A stretch of DNA of 64,000 nucleotides from Glycomyces paridis (GTDB taxonomy: Bacteria > Actinomycetota > Actinomycetes > Mycobacteriales > Micromonosporaceae): contig NZ_STGX01000004.1 in the NCBI RefSeq assembly GCF_004912155.1, forward strand, positions 183,776 to 247,775. Direction: 5' to 3'. Numbering within the stretch: position 1 is the stretch's first letter; every line of letters begins with the position of its first letter. The translations under genes were made by a program, and so were the position numbers. Below are positions 34,341 through 43,665 of this stretch, piece after piece. The notes beneath the pieces were generated by a model. It did not search any database and was not told where the DNA came from. It saw only the letters and a list, made by a program, of their open reading frames with translations.

Positions 34341-35108
34341 GTGGCGGAGGGGTCCTTCACCGGTTTCGCGCGTCCGGCGGTGCCCACGCCGCAGGAGATC
34401 CGCGAGTGGGCGCTCGACCCGCAGTCGGTCGCGCCCGAGGGCCGGCAGTGGGATCTGACACTCGCCACCGACGAACTGGTCGACACCTGGCTCGAACTCG
34501 CGGCCGACGCGACCTGCCCGAAGCGCTCCTTCGCCCTCCATGTCCTCTACATCTACGCCGGCGACGCGGTGCGCACCAAGTTCCGCGTCCACGCGCGCAA
34601 GCGCGTCGACCGGCTCCTCGAGAAGGCGGGCGAGTCGCGCGACCAGTATGTTGGACTCTGGGCCTCCAACACGAAGGCGCTCATCCGCCAGCCCGACCTG
34701 TTCGACTACGACGAATGGTGCAACGGCGGACTCGTGCGCCGGCCGCGGCGGCTCAACCCCGGTCCGACGAGAAGGTTAGCGCCATGGTCACGCCCGACCC
34801 GAACATGCGGGTTTCGAACGCCGAACGCGAGGCGATCCTCGCCCGACTCCACGCCGCCACCGAAGAGGGCCGCCTCGACCTCGACGAGTTCGCCGACCGC
34901 TCCCGCCAGGCCTACGAGGCCCGCACCTACGGCGAGGTCGAGCGCCTCCTCGCCGACCTCCCCGAGACCGCCGGGGCCCTCGCCATCCCGACCCCCGCCC
35001 CCGCCCCGAAGCCGCAGCCGGAACTGCGGCTCAACCCCGTCATGTCCTCTGCGGAGCGCACGGGCGACTGGCTGGTGCCGGAGAAGATCGTCGTGGAGGC
35101 CAAGATGA
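34341..35108 (+). CDS. unrecognised helical protein overlapping the next gene
   Basis: GTG 34341 has GGAGG six bases upstream and a TACGAT -10 about 37 bases before. The folded part (about residues 1-145) begins MAEGSFTGFARPAVPTPQE and contains WDLTLATDELVDTWLELAAD, FALHVLYIYAGDAVRTKFRV and DLFDYDEWCNGGLVRRPRR. The only in-frame stop is at 35106-35108, so the last 108 codons run out of frame over the start of the DUF1707 gene and look unstructured (Arg/Pro/Ser/Thr-rich). Either the protein truly has this tail, or the normal stop has been lost. No family is recognised. Confidence 0.6.
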   Translation: MAEGSFTGFARPAVPTPQEIREWALDPQSVAPEGRQWDLTLATDELVDTWLELAADATCPKRSFALHVLYIYAGDAVRTKFRVHARKRVDRLLEKAGESRDQYVGLWASNTKALIRQPDLFDYDEWCNGGLVRRPRRLNPGPTRRLAPWSRPTRTCGFRTPNARRSSPDSTPPPKRAASTSTSSPTAPARPTRPAPTARSSASSPTSPRPPGPSPSRPPPPPRSRSRNCGSTPSCPLRSARATGWCRRRSSWRPR

Positions 35109-35374
35109 GCTCGGTGAAGCTCGACTGCCGGCACGCGACGATCGCGTCCGGCGAGGTCGAGATCAAGCTCGCCATGGCGGCTTCGTCGCTGGAGCTCGTG
35201 CTGCCCGCGGGGGCGTACGCGACGGACCAGGACACGAACACCATCATGAGCTCCGTGGAGAACAAGGCCCCCTACAAGGGAGCTTCGGGAGTGCGGTTCG
35301 TGCTTTCCGGCCGCGCCAACATGAGTTCGGTGACGGTGCGGTACGAGCGCCGGTTCCTCTGGTGGCGCTGGTGA
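34784..35374 (+). CDS. DUF1707 (SHOCT-like) protein with LiaF-like C-terminus
   Basis: ATG 34784 gives 196 residues. The first 55 are a DUF1707 domain: MRVSNAEREAILARLHAATE and EGRLDLDEFADRSRQAYEAR (shown in parts). A Pro/Ala linker follows (PAPAPKPQPE). The C-terminal 100 residues, with SSVKLDCRHATIASGEVEIK and FVLSGRANMSSVTVRYERRF, resemble the repetitive beta domain of LiaF-like or DUF2154-type proteins. DUF1707 proteins are small actinobacterial membrane-associated or regulatory proteins of unknown function. It overlaps the preceding gene by about 325 bases in another frame; its own start is credible without a strong ribosome site. Confidence 0.82.
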   Translation: MVTPDPNMRVSNAEREAILARLHAATEEGRLDLDEFADRSRQAYEARTYGEVERLLADLPETAGALAIPTPAPAPKPQPELRLNPVMSSAERTGDWLVPEKIVVEAKMSSVKLDCRHATIASGEVEIKLAMAASSLELVLPAGAYATDQDTNTIMSSVENKAPYKGASGVRFVLSGRANMSSVTVRYERRFLWWRW

Positions 35375-35606
35375 ACGGGCCCGAAAGGGCCTCGCTTTTC
35401 AGTGAATGAACCGCCCGCGGATCGTCCTTTGTAACGGCCGCATAACAGTCATGCCTGATCCCGGCATTCTCCTCATATGAGGGTTTACACCGAACCTTCC
35501 TCGCAATAGGCTCGCTTTCGTGCGCCGCAGCCACGGCGAAGCTCGCGAACCGTGGTCGAGTAGTCACCCGCGGCGGCGCTCGTCCCCCTTGAGAGGAGCT
35601 CATCGC

Positions 35607-38600
35607 ATGGGATCTCCGTCCCCCCGTCTGCTGAGACGGCGCGCCACCGCGCGCGCCGGATCAGGAACCCGAGCCGTGATGGCGGCCGCGTCGGTACCCC
35701 TGGTGGTCATCGCGCTCACCACCGCCGCGAGTCCGGCCGCCGCCGAGCCCCCCGCACTGCCCGAGATCACCCCCCAGTACTTCAAGGAGGCGTCGGCGCC
35801 GATCGAGTACGAGGACGGCTACTACGTCGTCCAGCTCGCCGCCGACCCCATCGCCACCTATGAGGGCGGCGAGGCCGGCCTGGCCGCCACCGCCCCGGCC
35901 GAAGGCGACACCATCGACTTCTCGACCGGTGCGGTCGAGGAGTACGGCGACTTCCTCGCCGAGGAGCGCGCCGACGTCATCGCCGAGCACGACGTGGACG
36001 CGCTCGCCGAGTACGACACTGTCATCAACGGCTTCGCGGCGCACCTGAGCGCGGCCGAGGCCGAGGAGCTGGCCGCCAGCGACGACGTGCTGGCCGTCAT
36101 CCCCGACGTCATCTACCAGACGACCGGCGCGGTCGACGCGACGAAGTTCCTCGACGTCGCCGGCAAGAACGGCGCCTGGGAAGAGGAGTTCGGCTCCTCC
36201 AAGCGCGCTGGCGAAGGCGTGATCGTCGGCGTCCTGGACACCGGCATCTGGCCGGAGAACCCGGCCCTGGCCGCCCTGCCCGAGCCGCGGCCCGACCAGG
36301 CCACGATCGACGCCAAGTGGAACGGCGAGTGCGAGACCGGGGAGGACGAGGACCCGGCGGGCAACATCGAGTGCAACAACAAGCTCATCGGCGCCCGCTG
36401 GTTCGACGCCCGCGGCGTCTCGGCCGACAGCTACGCGTCGCCGCGCGACGCGGACGGCCACGGCACCCACACCGCCACGACCGCCGCCGGCAACTACAAG
36501 ACCAAGGTGAAGGTCGACGGGAAGAACATCGGCACCTTCTCCGGTCTGGCCCCCGCCGCACGCGTCGCCGCCTACAAGGTCTGCTGGGGCGGCTGCTCCG
36601 GTCTCGACCTCGTGGCCGGTATCGAAGCGGCCGTTGACGACGGCGTCGACGTCATCAACTTCTCGATCGGTTCGACCGGCACCCCCGAGTTCCTCGACTC
36701 CGTGTCGATCGCGTTCTTCAACGCGGCCGCCGCGGGCGTGTTCGTGGCGGCGAGCGCCGGCAACGACGGCCCGACGTCCACCGTGGACCACCAGGAGCCG
36801 TGGGTGACCACGGTCGCGGCCTCGACGCACGACCAGACCTTCCGCACCGAGCTGGAGTTCGGCCGCGACGAGGTCGACGCCGCGGGCATGGTCGGCAAGG
36901 CGAACTGGTACGTCAAGAACGCGGTCGACGCCGCGTACGACGGCACCGACCCCGCCGCCGCCGCGACCTGCAACGCGGACACGCTGGACCCCGAGAAGAC
37001 CGAGGGCTTCGCGATCGTGTGCGTGCGCGGGAACCTGTTCACCGACAACGCGAACCAGGTGGCCGCCGCGGGCGGCGTCGCCCTGATCGTGGTGGACCAG
37101 TTCGAGCGGGGCCCGGCCAACACGGTCACCTCGCAGGCGGTCCCGGTGCTGTCGCTGTCCTACACGGACGGTCAGGACCTCCAGGCCTGGATCGACTCCA
37201 AGGGCAACCCGAGGGTCTCTGTCGAGACCTCCGAGCTGGAGTACCAGAACGCCCCGAGCATGGCCGCGTTCTCCTCGAACGGCCCGGCCCTCTCGGCCGA
37301 GCAGAACCTCCTCAAGCCGGACATCACCGCGCCCGGCGTCGAGGTCGTGGCGGGTGTCACCCCGGACAACCACGCGGGCAACGACTTCGCGACGAACCAG
37401 GGCACGTCGATGGCGAGCCCGCACATCGCGGGCCTGGCCGCGCTGCTGAAGTCGGCGAACCCGGACTGGTCGCCGATGGCGATCAAGTCGGCGATCATGA
37501 CGACCTCGTACCAGACCGACCAGGACGGCAACCCGATCCAGCGCGGCACCGAGGACGCGACGCCGTTCGACTTCGGCGCCGGTCACGCGGACGGCGCGGG
37601 GATGCTCGACCCGGGCCTGGTCTACGAGTCGACCCCGGTCGAGTGGATCCAGTACATCTGCGGGACGCCCGAGGCGTACAAGATCCAGTCCAACTGCGAC
37701 GCGCTCGGTTCGATGGAGCCCTCGCAGCTGAACTACCCGTCGATCACGGTGGCCGAGCTGACCGGCTCGTACGACGTGTCCCGCACGGTCACGAACGTCT
37801 CCGACAAGAAGGCGACCTACAAGGCCGACATCACCGCCCCCGCGGGCTTCGAGGTGTCGGTGGACGTCGAGCAGTTCACGCTGAAGCCGGGCGAGTCGGC
37901 GACGTACACGCTGACCGTCACGCGCACCGACGCGGCGTTCGGCGACTGGGCGTTCGGCGACATCACCTGGGTGGAGAAGAAGGGCACCCGCACGGTCCAC
38001 GAGGTGCGTTCGCCGATCGTGGTGAAGCCGACCCAGCTGGCGGCGGCCGACGAGGTGTCCTTCACGGGCGCTTCGGGTGCGACGACCCTGGCGGGCGTGG
38101 CCGGCTTCGACGGCTCGCTGAGCGCCTCCGTGTCGGGCCTGGTGGCCTCCGACGCGCGGACCGCGACGCTGACCGACCCGGACTCGGGCACGTTCCCGGC
38201 GGCCGACCCGCAGGAGAACTCGCACGTGGTCTCCTACGAGTTCACGACCCCCGAGGACGCGGCGCTGGTGCGCTTCGCGACGTTCGACGAGGAGCACCCG
38301 ACCGGGACCGACCTGGACCTGTTCGTGTACCTCAAGGACGCCGACGGTTCGCTGACGCTGGTGGCGAACTCGGCCTCGGGCGGTTCGAACGAGACGGTGA
38401 CGCTGCCGGGCGGCTACACGTTCGTGGTGTTCGTCGACGAGTGGGCGGGTCCCTCGCCGCTTGAGGCGACGCTGCACGCGTGGGTGGTGCCGGGCGCCGA
38501 CGAGGGCAACCTCTCGGTGTCCCCGGCCGAGCAGGACGTGGTGCTGGCGGGCGACTTCTCGCTTGACCTGGCCTGGTCGGGCCTGGCCGCGGACTCGCGC

Positions 38601-38672
38601 TACCTCGGCACGATCGACTACGCCGCCGACGGCGCGGCGGTCGGTTCGACCGTGGTGAGCATCGGAACCTGA
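35607..38672 (+). CDS. secreted subtilisin-like serine protease (S8)
   Basis: ATG 35607 has GAGAGGAG seven bases upstream; 1021 residues. A basic N-terminus and signal peptide (about 1-45) precede an inhibitor_I9-like propeptide (about 50-150). The S8 catalytic residues are visible: Asp in VLDTGIWPEN (about 211), His in DGHGTHTATTAAG (about 285) and Ser in NQGTSMASPHIAG (about 601). A protease-associated (PA) domain is inserted between His and Ser (about 395-525). Fibronectin-like (about 690-790) and PPC-like (about 860-1000) domains follow. This layout is that of large secreted actinobacterial and plant-type subtilases. Extracellular protein degradation is the expected role. Confidence 0.95.
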   Translation: MGSPSPRLLRRRATARAGSGTRAVMAAASVPLVVIALTTAASPAAAEPPALPEITPQYFKEASAPIEYEDGYYVVQLAADPIATYEGGEAGLAATAPAEGDTIDFSTGAVEEYGDFLAEERADVIAEHDVDALAEYDTVINGFAAHLSAAEAEELAASDDVLAVIPDVIYQTTGAVDATKFLDVAGKNGAWEEEFGSSKRAGEGVIVGVLDTGIWPENPALAALPEPRPDQATIDAKWNGECETGEDEDPAGNIECNNKLIGARWFDARGVSADSYASPRDADGHGTHTATTAAGNYKTKVKVDGKNIGTFSGLAPAARVAAYKVCWGGCSGLDLVAGIEAAVDDGVDVINFSIGSTGTPEFLDSVSIAFFNAAAAGVFVAASAGNDGPTSTVDHQEPWVTTVAASTHDQTFRTELEFGRDEVDAAGMVGKANWYVKNAVDAAYDGTDPAAAATCNADTLDPEKTEGFAIVCVRGNLFTDNANQVAAAGGVALIVVDQFERGPANTVTSQAVPVLSLSYTDGQDLQAWIDSKGNPRVSVETSELEYQNAPSMAAFSSNGPALSAEQNLLKPDITAPGVEVVAGVTPDNHAGNDFATNQGTSMASPHIAGLAALLKSANPDWSPMAIKSAIMTTSYQTDQDGNPIQRGTEDATPFDFGAGHADGAGMLDPGLVYESTPVEWIQYICGTPEAYKIQSNCDALGSMEPSQLNYPSITVAELTGSYDVSRTVTNVSDKKATYKADITAPAGFEVSVDVEQFTLKPGESATYTLTVTRTDAAFGDWAFGDITWVEKKGTRTVHEVRSPIVVKPTQLAAADEVSFTGASGATTLAGVAGFDGSLSASVSGLVASDARTATLTDPDSGTFPAADPQENSHVVSYEFTTPEDAALVRFATFDEEHPTGTDLDLFVYLKDADGSLTLVANSASGGSNETVTLPGGYTFVVFVDEWAGPSPLEATLHAWVVPGADEGNLSVSPAEQDVVLAGDFSLDLAWSGLAADSRYLGTIDYAADGAAVGSTVVSIGT

Positions 38673-38703
38673 TGAGTTGAGCCGCAAGGCTCGAGCGATC
38701 GCG

Positions 38704-38754
38704 GCGCCCGCCGCGTCGGCCCGACCGGGAACGGTCGGCCGATGCGGCGGGCGC
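38704..38754 (+). terminator. terminator hairpin after the subtilase
   Basis: GCGCCCGCCGC (38704-38714) pairs with GCGGCGGGCGC (38744-38754); inner TCGGCC/GGCCGA and GACCG/CGGTC stems extend it. A short TTT follows. This is a classic terminator about 30 bases after the stop. Confidence 0.8.
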
Positions 38755-38854
38755 TTTCGCGCGCCGGGTGGGGGCCGCGTTCATTGCCCGCAAGTCATGT
38801 TTCCGTTAACATCGAGCCGTCTCGATTCTTCAACCTCTGAACCAGGCGGTCCTC

Positions 38855-39919
38855 ATGACGCGCAAGCGCACCTCCCTCATCGCGGCGCTCGGGGCGGTCG
38901 GCATCGCCGCCGCGAGCCTGACGGCGTTCAGCCCGGCCGCCTTCGCCGGGCCCGGCGGCGGCCGCGGGCACGACCACGGCCACGGAAGGCAGACCTGCGA
39001 GCTCGAAGCGCCCGCGAGCGTCGGCGGCGACCTCGGCGCCCACGACCCGGGCCTGTTCGCCCCCTGCGAGGACGGCGAGCCGTGGTTCCTGTTCGCGACC
39101 GGCTGGGGCCCGCTCGGCGAAGGCAACATCACCATCCGCACCTCGGCCGACGACGGCGCCACGTGGACCTATGTGGACACCGTCTGGGACGTCAAGCCCG
39201 AGTGGCTCACCGAGGCCGTCCCCGGCGTCGACAACCTGTGGGCGCCGGAGATCTCCTACGACGCCCGCCAGGGCCGCTACTACCTCTACTACTCCGCCTC
39301 GACCTTCGGCAACCAGCGCTCGGTGATCGGCCTGGCGACCAACACGACCCTCGACCCGGCCGACGAGGACTACGAGTGGGTCGACGAGGGCCTGGTGTGG
39401 GAGTCGAACGCCGGCGACCCGTACAACGCGATCGACCCCGCGATCCTCCAGGCGGGCGGCAAGCACTACATGGCGTACGGTTCCTGGTGGCAGGGCATCT
39501 ACATGCTCGAACTCGACTGGCCTTCGGGGAAGGTCGAGGACGGCGCGGAGCCGGTCCACGTGGCCGGGCGCGGCGGCGCGGGCATCGAGGCGCCCGCCCT
39601 GGTCAAGCACGGCCGCTACTACTACCTCTTCACCTCGTGGGACGTCTGCTGCGCGGGCGCCGACGCGACCTACAACATCCGGGTCGGGCGCTCGACCTCC
39701 CCGACGGGCCCGTTCACGGACGCCGACGGCGTCGCCCTCACCGAGGGCGGCGGCACCCTGGTCCTCGGCGCGCACGGCGACTACGTGGCGACCGGCGGGC
39801 AGTCGATCGTCAACGGCCTCATGGCGTACCACTCCTACCACGAGGACGGCCACTTCGACATGGGCATCGAGGCGATCGAGTGGACCCGCGACGGCTGGCC
39901 GGTCCTCGACGGCGCCTGA
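38855..39919 (+). CDS. secreted endo-arabinanase (GH43)
   Basis: ATG 38855 gives 354 residues. A signal peptide (about 1-31, ending AFSPAAFAGPGG) and a His/Gly-rich spacer precede a five-bladed beta-propeller. GH43 catalytic residues are in place: Asp base in AHDPGLFAPC (about 64), Asp pKa modulator in YNAIDPAILQAGGKHYMAYG (about 194), and Glu acid in GIEAPALVKHGRYYYLF (about 244). Internal repeats such as YYLYYSASTFGNQRS are typical of propeller blades. It would hydrolyse alpha-1,5-arabinan from plant cell walls extracellularly. It stands alone after the subtilase and its terminator. Confidence 0.93.
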   Translation: MTRKRTSLIAALGAVGIAAASLTAFSPAAFAGPGGGRGHDHGHGRQTCELEAPASVGGDLGAHDPGLFAPCEDGEPWFLFATGWGPLGEGNITIRTSADDGATWTYVDTVWDVKPEWLTEAVPGVDNLWAPEISYDARQGRYYLYYSASTFGNQRSVIGLATNTTLDPADEDYEWVDEGLVWESNAGDPYNAIDPAILQAGGKHYMAYGSWWQGIYMLELDWPSGKVEDGAEPVHVAGRGGAGIEAPALVKHGRYYYLFTSWDVCCAGADATYNIRVGRSTSPTGPFTDADGVALTEGGGTLVLGAHGDYVATGGQSIVNGLMAYHSYHEDGHFDMGIEAIEWTRDGWPVLDGA

Positions 39920-40182
39920 CCACCCGCCTACCGCGTGTCGGCGCGCGTGTCCGCCTTCGGATTCGCGGCCCCCGGGGTCGACCGTCCCTAACGCCCACCC
40001 TCCCGAGAGGGGAAGGAAGTCTGGCGCGATCGTTTCACCGGGCACCGACAGAAATCGGGGGCGCAGCGGCCCGCGCACCCGGAACTCACTCGAAAGCGTG
40101 GGTCCGGGCGCGCGGGCCTCATGTTCGAGGGCGGCGGCCGCGCCGGAAGGCGCGGCCGCCGCCCGGGGTTCGTGAACGCCCC
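39920..40182. other. convergent intergenic region
   Basis: About 260 bases separate the arabinanase stop from the minus-strand 40183 stop. The CGGCGGCCGCGCC...GGCGCGGCCGCCGCC sequence (about 40131-40161) is an imperfect palindrome that could terminate either gene. Otherwise nothing is recognised. Confidence 0.45.
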
Positions 40183-42012
40183 TCAGGCGTACGGGTCCAC
40201 GTCGATGTCGAGGACGCCCCAGATGTCGGGGTCCTCTTCGAGCCAGGTCGCGTGCTCGCCTTCGGCGGGCTGGTCGCCGTTCATGCCGCCGCGGGCGCCG
40301 CCCGCGCCGCCCATCATGCCGCCCATGCCGCCGGCGCCCCGGCCGCCGCCTCCCGAGCCGCCGCCGGCGCCGCCCGCGGCGCCCTCGCCGGTGGAGGACG
40401 CGGCGCCGACAGGGAACGACCCGCCGCCGCCGAGGGTCGCGGGCCCGCCGCTGGCGAGGCCGCCGCTGGTCCCGCCGGGCGGTTCCAGTCCCCCGCCGCC
40501 ACCCCCGCCGCCGGGCGGCTCGTCGCCGGACTCCAGCGCGTTCGCGCCCGAGTCCAGGCCCTCGTAGGAGTCGGCGAGCATGTCGGAGGCGCTGCGGAAG
40601 GTCGAGGAGTTCGAGGGCTGCGCCTCGGGCGTGAAGGTCCCCGCCGACTCCTCGGCGTTCTCCCACCGGTTCACCACGTCCTCGTTGGCGATCTGCGAGC
40701 GCTGCTCGTAGTCGTCGAGCCCGGCGTTGACGTCGGCGGTGATGTTCTGGTTCGCGTCGGCCTCGGCCCAGATCTTCGCCTGCTCGGGCGTGGTCTTCGG
40801 GTCCTTGTTCTTGCCCTGCGCGATGTAGTACTCGGTCTGGGCCGCGACGTAGTCCCCCACCTCGTCCACATAGTCCATGTTGAACCCGGCGATCGACATG
40901 AGGCTCCGGACGTACTCCCCGCCCTGGTCGCAACCGCTGATGACGTAGCAGTCGCCGTTGGAGAACGGCGGCCGCACATGGGCCATCGGGTCGGTGTACA
41001 TGAGGTCGGGGTTCGGGATCCAGTACATGGGCGCCGGGTACGGCAGCTCGCCGGAGTCGCCGCCCTGGAGGGCGTAGAACTCGTCGGCCTTCTGCTCCAG
41101 CAGGCCCACCGCGCCGGACGAGGCGTCGCCGATGTCGTCGCAGATCGCCGCGCAGTTGGCGAGGACGACCTCGACCTGCTCGGCGAACGCGTCGAAGTCG
41201 TCGCCCTTCCAGTGCTCCGAGAGCGTGCGCAGCCCCGACTTCATCCACGCCGAGACGCTGGTCCCCGGGTCGGTGTCGAAGCCGTCCTTGAACGCCTGCC
41301 AGTGCTCGCTGATCGCCCTGAGCGCGTAGCGGTCCGGCGTGTCCGGCCGGACCTCGTTCACCAGGGACTGGATGTCCTCCTGGCTCGGCGCGGGCGTGCC
41401 GGCGGTGACGACCGTGAGCCCGGCGACCTGCCCGGTGGTAGGGATCGCGGAGACGAGTTTGATCCAGGCGTTCTCGGCGGTGTTGCCGACGTTCTGGCAG
41501 CTCGGGTCCGAGCAGGGGCGGCCGGAGAGGAACAGCGCCTCGGCGTCGCGGCGCTGGTACTCGACGACGGTCGAGTCGTCGGGCGCGGCGCCGGACTCCC
41601 ACTCCTCGCGCTGGTGCCCGTGGTCGTCGTCCTCGTCTTCGTCCTCCTCCTCTTCCTCCTCGTCGTCTTCGTCTTCGTCCTCGTCCTCGTCGTCATCCTC
41701 GTCTTGGTCGTCGTCTTCGTCTTGGTCGTCGTCTTCGTCGTCCTCGGAGGAACCTTCATCCTCGTCGTCGGCTTCGGCGTCTTCGTCGGGGTCGGACTCG
41801 GCGGGTTCCTCTTGGGCCGCTTCGGTCTCCTGCGGTTCCTCGGCCGGCGTCTCCGCCGGCGGGGACTCTTCGAGCGGGGCCTCCGCGGCAGGGGTTTCCT
41901 CGGCAGTGGCTTCTTCGACCACGGCCTCTTCGGAGGTCGCGTCTGCGGCCGGGGTCTGCTCGACGTCCGGGGCGGGTTCCACCGCCGGGTCCTGCGATTG
42001 GTTGTCGGACAT
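40183..42012 (-). CDS. acidic ESX/type VII-type secreted protein
   Basis: ATG 42012 gives 609 residues. Residues about 1-72 are Glu/Ala/Pro-rich and about 73-130 are almost pure Asp/Glu. A globular helical domain follows (about 150-480), with two cysteines in GRPCSDPSCQN and LANCAAICDD, and GDCYVISGCDQGG later. The last 120 residues are Gly-rich with Met-Gly repeats and end ATWLEEDPDIWGVLDIDVDP, the acidic/aromatic tail seen in type VII-linked proteins. It follows an EspC/WXG100-like gene by five bases on the same strand. A secreted or surface role is inferred; the function of the acidic tract is unknown. Confidence 0.75.
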   Translation of the reverse strand: MSDNQSQDPAVEPAPDVEQTPAADATSEEAVVEEATAEETPAAEAPLEESPPAETPAEEPQETEAAQEEPAESDPDEDAEADDEDEGSSEDDEDDDQDEDDDQDEDDDEDEDEDEDDEEEEEEDEDEDDDHGHQREEWESGAAPDDSTVVEYQRRDAEALFLSGRPCSDPSCQNVGNTAENAWIKLVSAIPTTGQVAGLTVVTAGTPAPSQEDIQSLVNEVRPDTPDRYALRAISEHWQAFKDGFDTDPGTSVSAWMKSGLRTLSEHWKGDDFDAFAEQVEVVLANCAAICDDIGDASSGAVGLLEQKADEFYALQGGDSGELPYPAPMYWIPNPDLMYTDPMAHVRPPFSNGDCYVISGCDQGGEYVRSLMSIAGFNMDYVDEVGDYVAAQTEYYIAQGKNKDPKTTPEQAKIWAEADANQNITADVNAGLDDYEQRSQIANEDVVNRWENAEESAGTFTPEAQPSNSSTFRSASDMLADSYEGLDSGANALESGDEPPGGGGGGGGLEPPGGTSGGLASGGPATLGGGGSFPVGAASSTGEGAAGGAGGGSGGGGRGAGGMGGMMGGAGGARGGMNGDQPAEGEHATWLEEDPDIWGVLDIDVDPYA

Positions 42013-42017
42013 GGCGA

Positions 42018-42335
42018 TCAGTCCTCGCTTCGGGACATGTGGAGGGCGGACTCGTCGTCGGTCTCGACGGCGCGCTCGGCGACCCCGTCGAGGGTGGCGA
42101 TGATGCCCGCCAGGTCGGCCCGCAGGTCCTGGAGGTTGGACCAGGTCTGGCGGTGGAATTCGCGGTAGGCCTCGCGGGCCACCTGGCCGCTGTCGAGCAG
42201 GCCGAACCCGGGCTCGACGCCGAGCTCGTTGCCGTGCCGCAGCTGGCCGATGAGCGTTTCGAGGTAGTCCAGGCGGTCCAGCGCGATCTCGCGGAACTCG
42301 GCCAGGGCTTCGGGGTCGACGGCGCGATCCGACAC
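42018..42335 (-). CDS. WXG100/EspC-like small helical protein
   Basis: GTG 42335 follows a GGAG site; 105 residues. It is a two-helix hairpin with the turn around HRQTWSNLQDLRADLAGIIA, giving the W-x-N/G-type central motif of WXG100 or EspC-like proteins. Helix 1 is FREIALDRLDYLETLIGQLR. The following gene, five bases away, is the large acidic protein, matching the usual partner arrangement of type VII substrates. The C-terminal end (SALHMSRSED) is acidic but lacks a clear YxxxD/E signal. Confidence 0.75.
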   Translation of the reverse strand: MSDRAVDPEALAEFREIALDRLDYLETLIGQLRHGNELGVEPGFGLLDSGQVAREAYREFHRQTWSNLQDLRADLAGIIATLDGVAERAVETDDESALHMSRSED

Positions 42336-42630
42336 GGGGTCACACTCCAGGGGGCGAGCTGATGGGGTCCAAAGCGAGACCCATTCTATCCACTGAGCGC
42401 CACCCTCTGGGTACGCACAGTTGCCGCTTTTGTCCCGTTAGGACATGTCTCAACTGGTCTCGACTCGATTGCGAATCCACATTCGAGCAGAATCGAGCAC
42501 CATCGCAGCACGACCGCGCATTCCCATGAGAGCAGGAAGAACACCAGTACCAGTGTCAACTTTGGACACACGAGAAAATGGGCCCGCGAAGCGGACCCAT
42601 TTCAGACTCGACGCCCCGAAGGCGAACCCG
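42336..42630. other. intergenic between WXG100 operon and glnR
   Basis: Almost 300 bases. The half nearest 42400-42560 is unusually AT-rich for this genome and must hold the promoter for the minus-strand WXG100-like gene. A 14-bp near-palindrome GGGCCCGCGAAGCGGACCC-like sequence (about 42581-42599) is a terminator candidate for glnR. No RNA gene is recognised. Confidence 0.45.
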
Positions 42631-43353
42631 TCAGGCGTCGACGCGCACCGGCAGCGGCTCGCTCTCCCGGAGGTTCTCCGGCGGCGGCGCCACGAACTTG
42701 TAGCCGACCTGGCGCACCGTGCCGATCATCGACTCGTACTCCGAGCCGAGCTTCGCACGCAGCCGCCGCACGTGGACGTCCACCGTCCGCGTGCCGCCGA
42801 AGTAGTCGTAGCCCCACACCTCCCGCAGCAGCTGCTCGCGGGTGAACACGCGCCCGGGGTGCTGGGCGAGGAACCGCAGCAGCTCGAACTCCTTGTACGT
42901 CAAGTCGAGCGGCGTGCCCTTGAGCTTCGCGGCGTACGTGTCGGGGTCGACGGTCAGGTCGCCCGCGCGGATCACGGCCGGACCGGCGGCCGTGGCCGCG
43001 TTCGGCTTGCCCGTCGCCAGCCGCAGCCGCGCCTCGACCTCGGCCGGGCCCGAGGCCGCCAGCAGGAAGTCGTCGACGCCCCAGTCGGCCTGGAGCGCGG
43101 CGAGGCCCGCCTCGGTGACGATGGCGTAGAGCGGGACGGTGAGGCCGGTGGCCTGGAGGACCCGGCAGGTCGCGCGGGCGTCGGCGAGGTCCGAACGGGC
43201 GTCGACCATGACCGCGTCCGGGCTCGGACCGCTCAGTAGGGCCCGAACGTCCCGGCCCGCGTACCGCGCGCGGTGCGGCAGCAGTTCGAGGGACGGCAGG
43301 ATGGATTCAGGTGACTCCGGAACGGGATTGGAAGTGAGGATCAGGATTTCCAC
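42631..43353 (-). CDS. glnR: GlnR nitrogen-response regulator
   Basis: GTG 43353 ([16 protein letters not shown]) has GGAGGA six bases upstream; 240 residues. It is an OmpR-family regulator with an orphan receiver domain (about 1-120) and a winged-helix DNA-binding domain (about 140-232). The recognition-helix region reads [20 protein letters not shown], and [20 protein letters not shown] precedes it, matching GlnR almost word for word. GlnR controls nitrogen-assimilation genes (glnA, amt and others) in actinomycetes. As in other GlnR proteins, the receiver shows an atypical phosphorylation pocket ([11 protein letters not shown]). Its neighbours here are not nitrogen genes. Confidence 0.95.
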   Translation of the reverse strand: MEILILTSNPVPESPESILPSLELLPHRARYAGRDVRALLSGPSPDAVMVDARSDLADARATCRVLQATGLTVPLYAIVTEAGLAALQADWGVDDFLLAASGPAEVEARLRLATGKPNAATAAGPAVIRAGDLTVDPDTYAAKLKGTPLDLTYKEFELLRFLAQHPGRVFTREQLLREVWGYDYFGGTRTVDVHVRRLRAKLGSEYESMIGTVRQVGYKFVAPPPENLRESEPLPVRVDA

Positions 43354-43665
43354 AGAATTCCTCCGCTGGTAGGTGAGCACACGCGACTATCGCTCTTCCC
43401 GGCTTCGGCGACGGGTGGGCTTACATGCGGTAGGTGGAGTCCAGGCCAAGTGTAAACGGTCACCATTGAAAACACCAGCGTCACCGCTGTGCGACCTCAC
43501 TATGCGGGATCGGTCGATGCAAGCTCCGCGACCGACGCCGTTCACGCGCACGACACGCCCCGAACATCGGACCGGACCACCCGAACGGGGCGTTCGGGCC
43601 GACACTTCGCACTGCGGCCCTTCGAAGGTGAGCAGTGCACAAGGGGCTTGCCGTAGGCTGTGCTC
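43354..43665. promoter_or_regulatory. divergent region between glnR and the 43666 membrane protein
   Basis: About 310 bases. On the plus strand TAGGCT (43653-43658) is a -10-like hexamer seven bases before GTG 43666, consistent with a leaderless message. On the minus strand the ribosome site AGGAGG lies just before glnR. No GlnR box could be placed with confidence. Confidence 0.45.
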
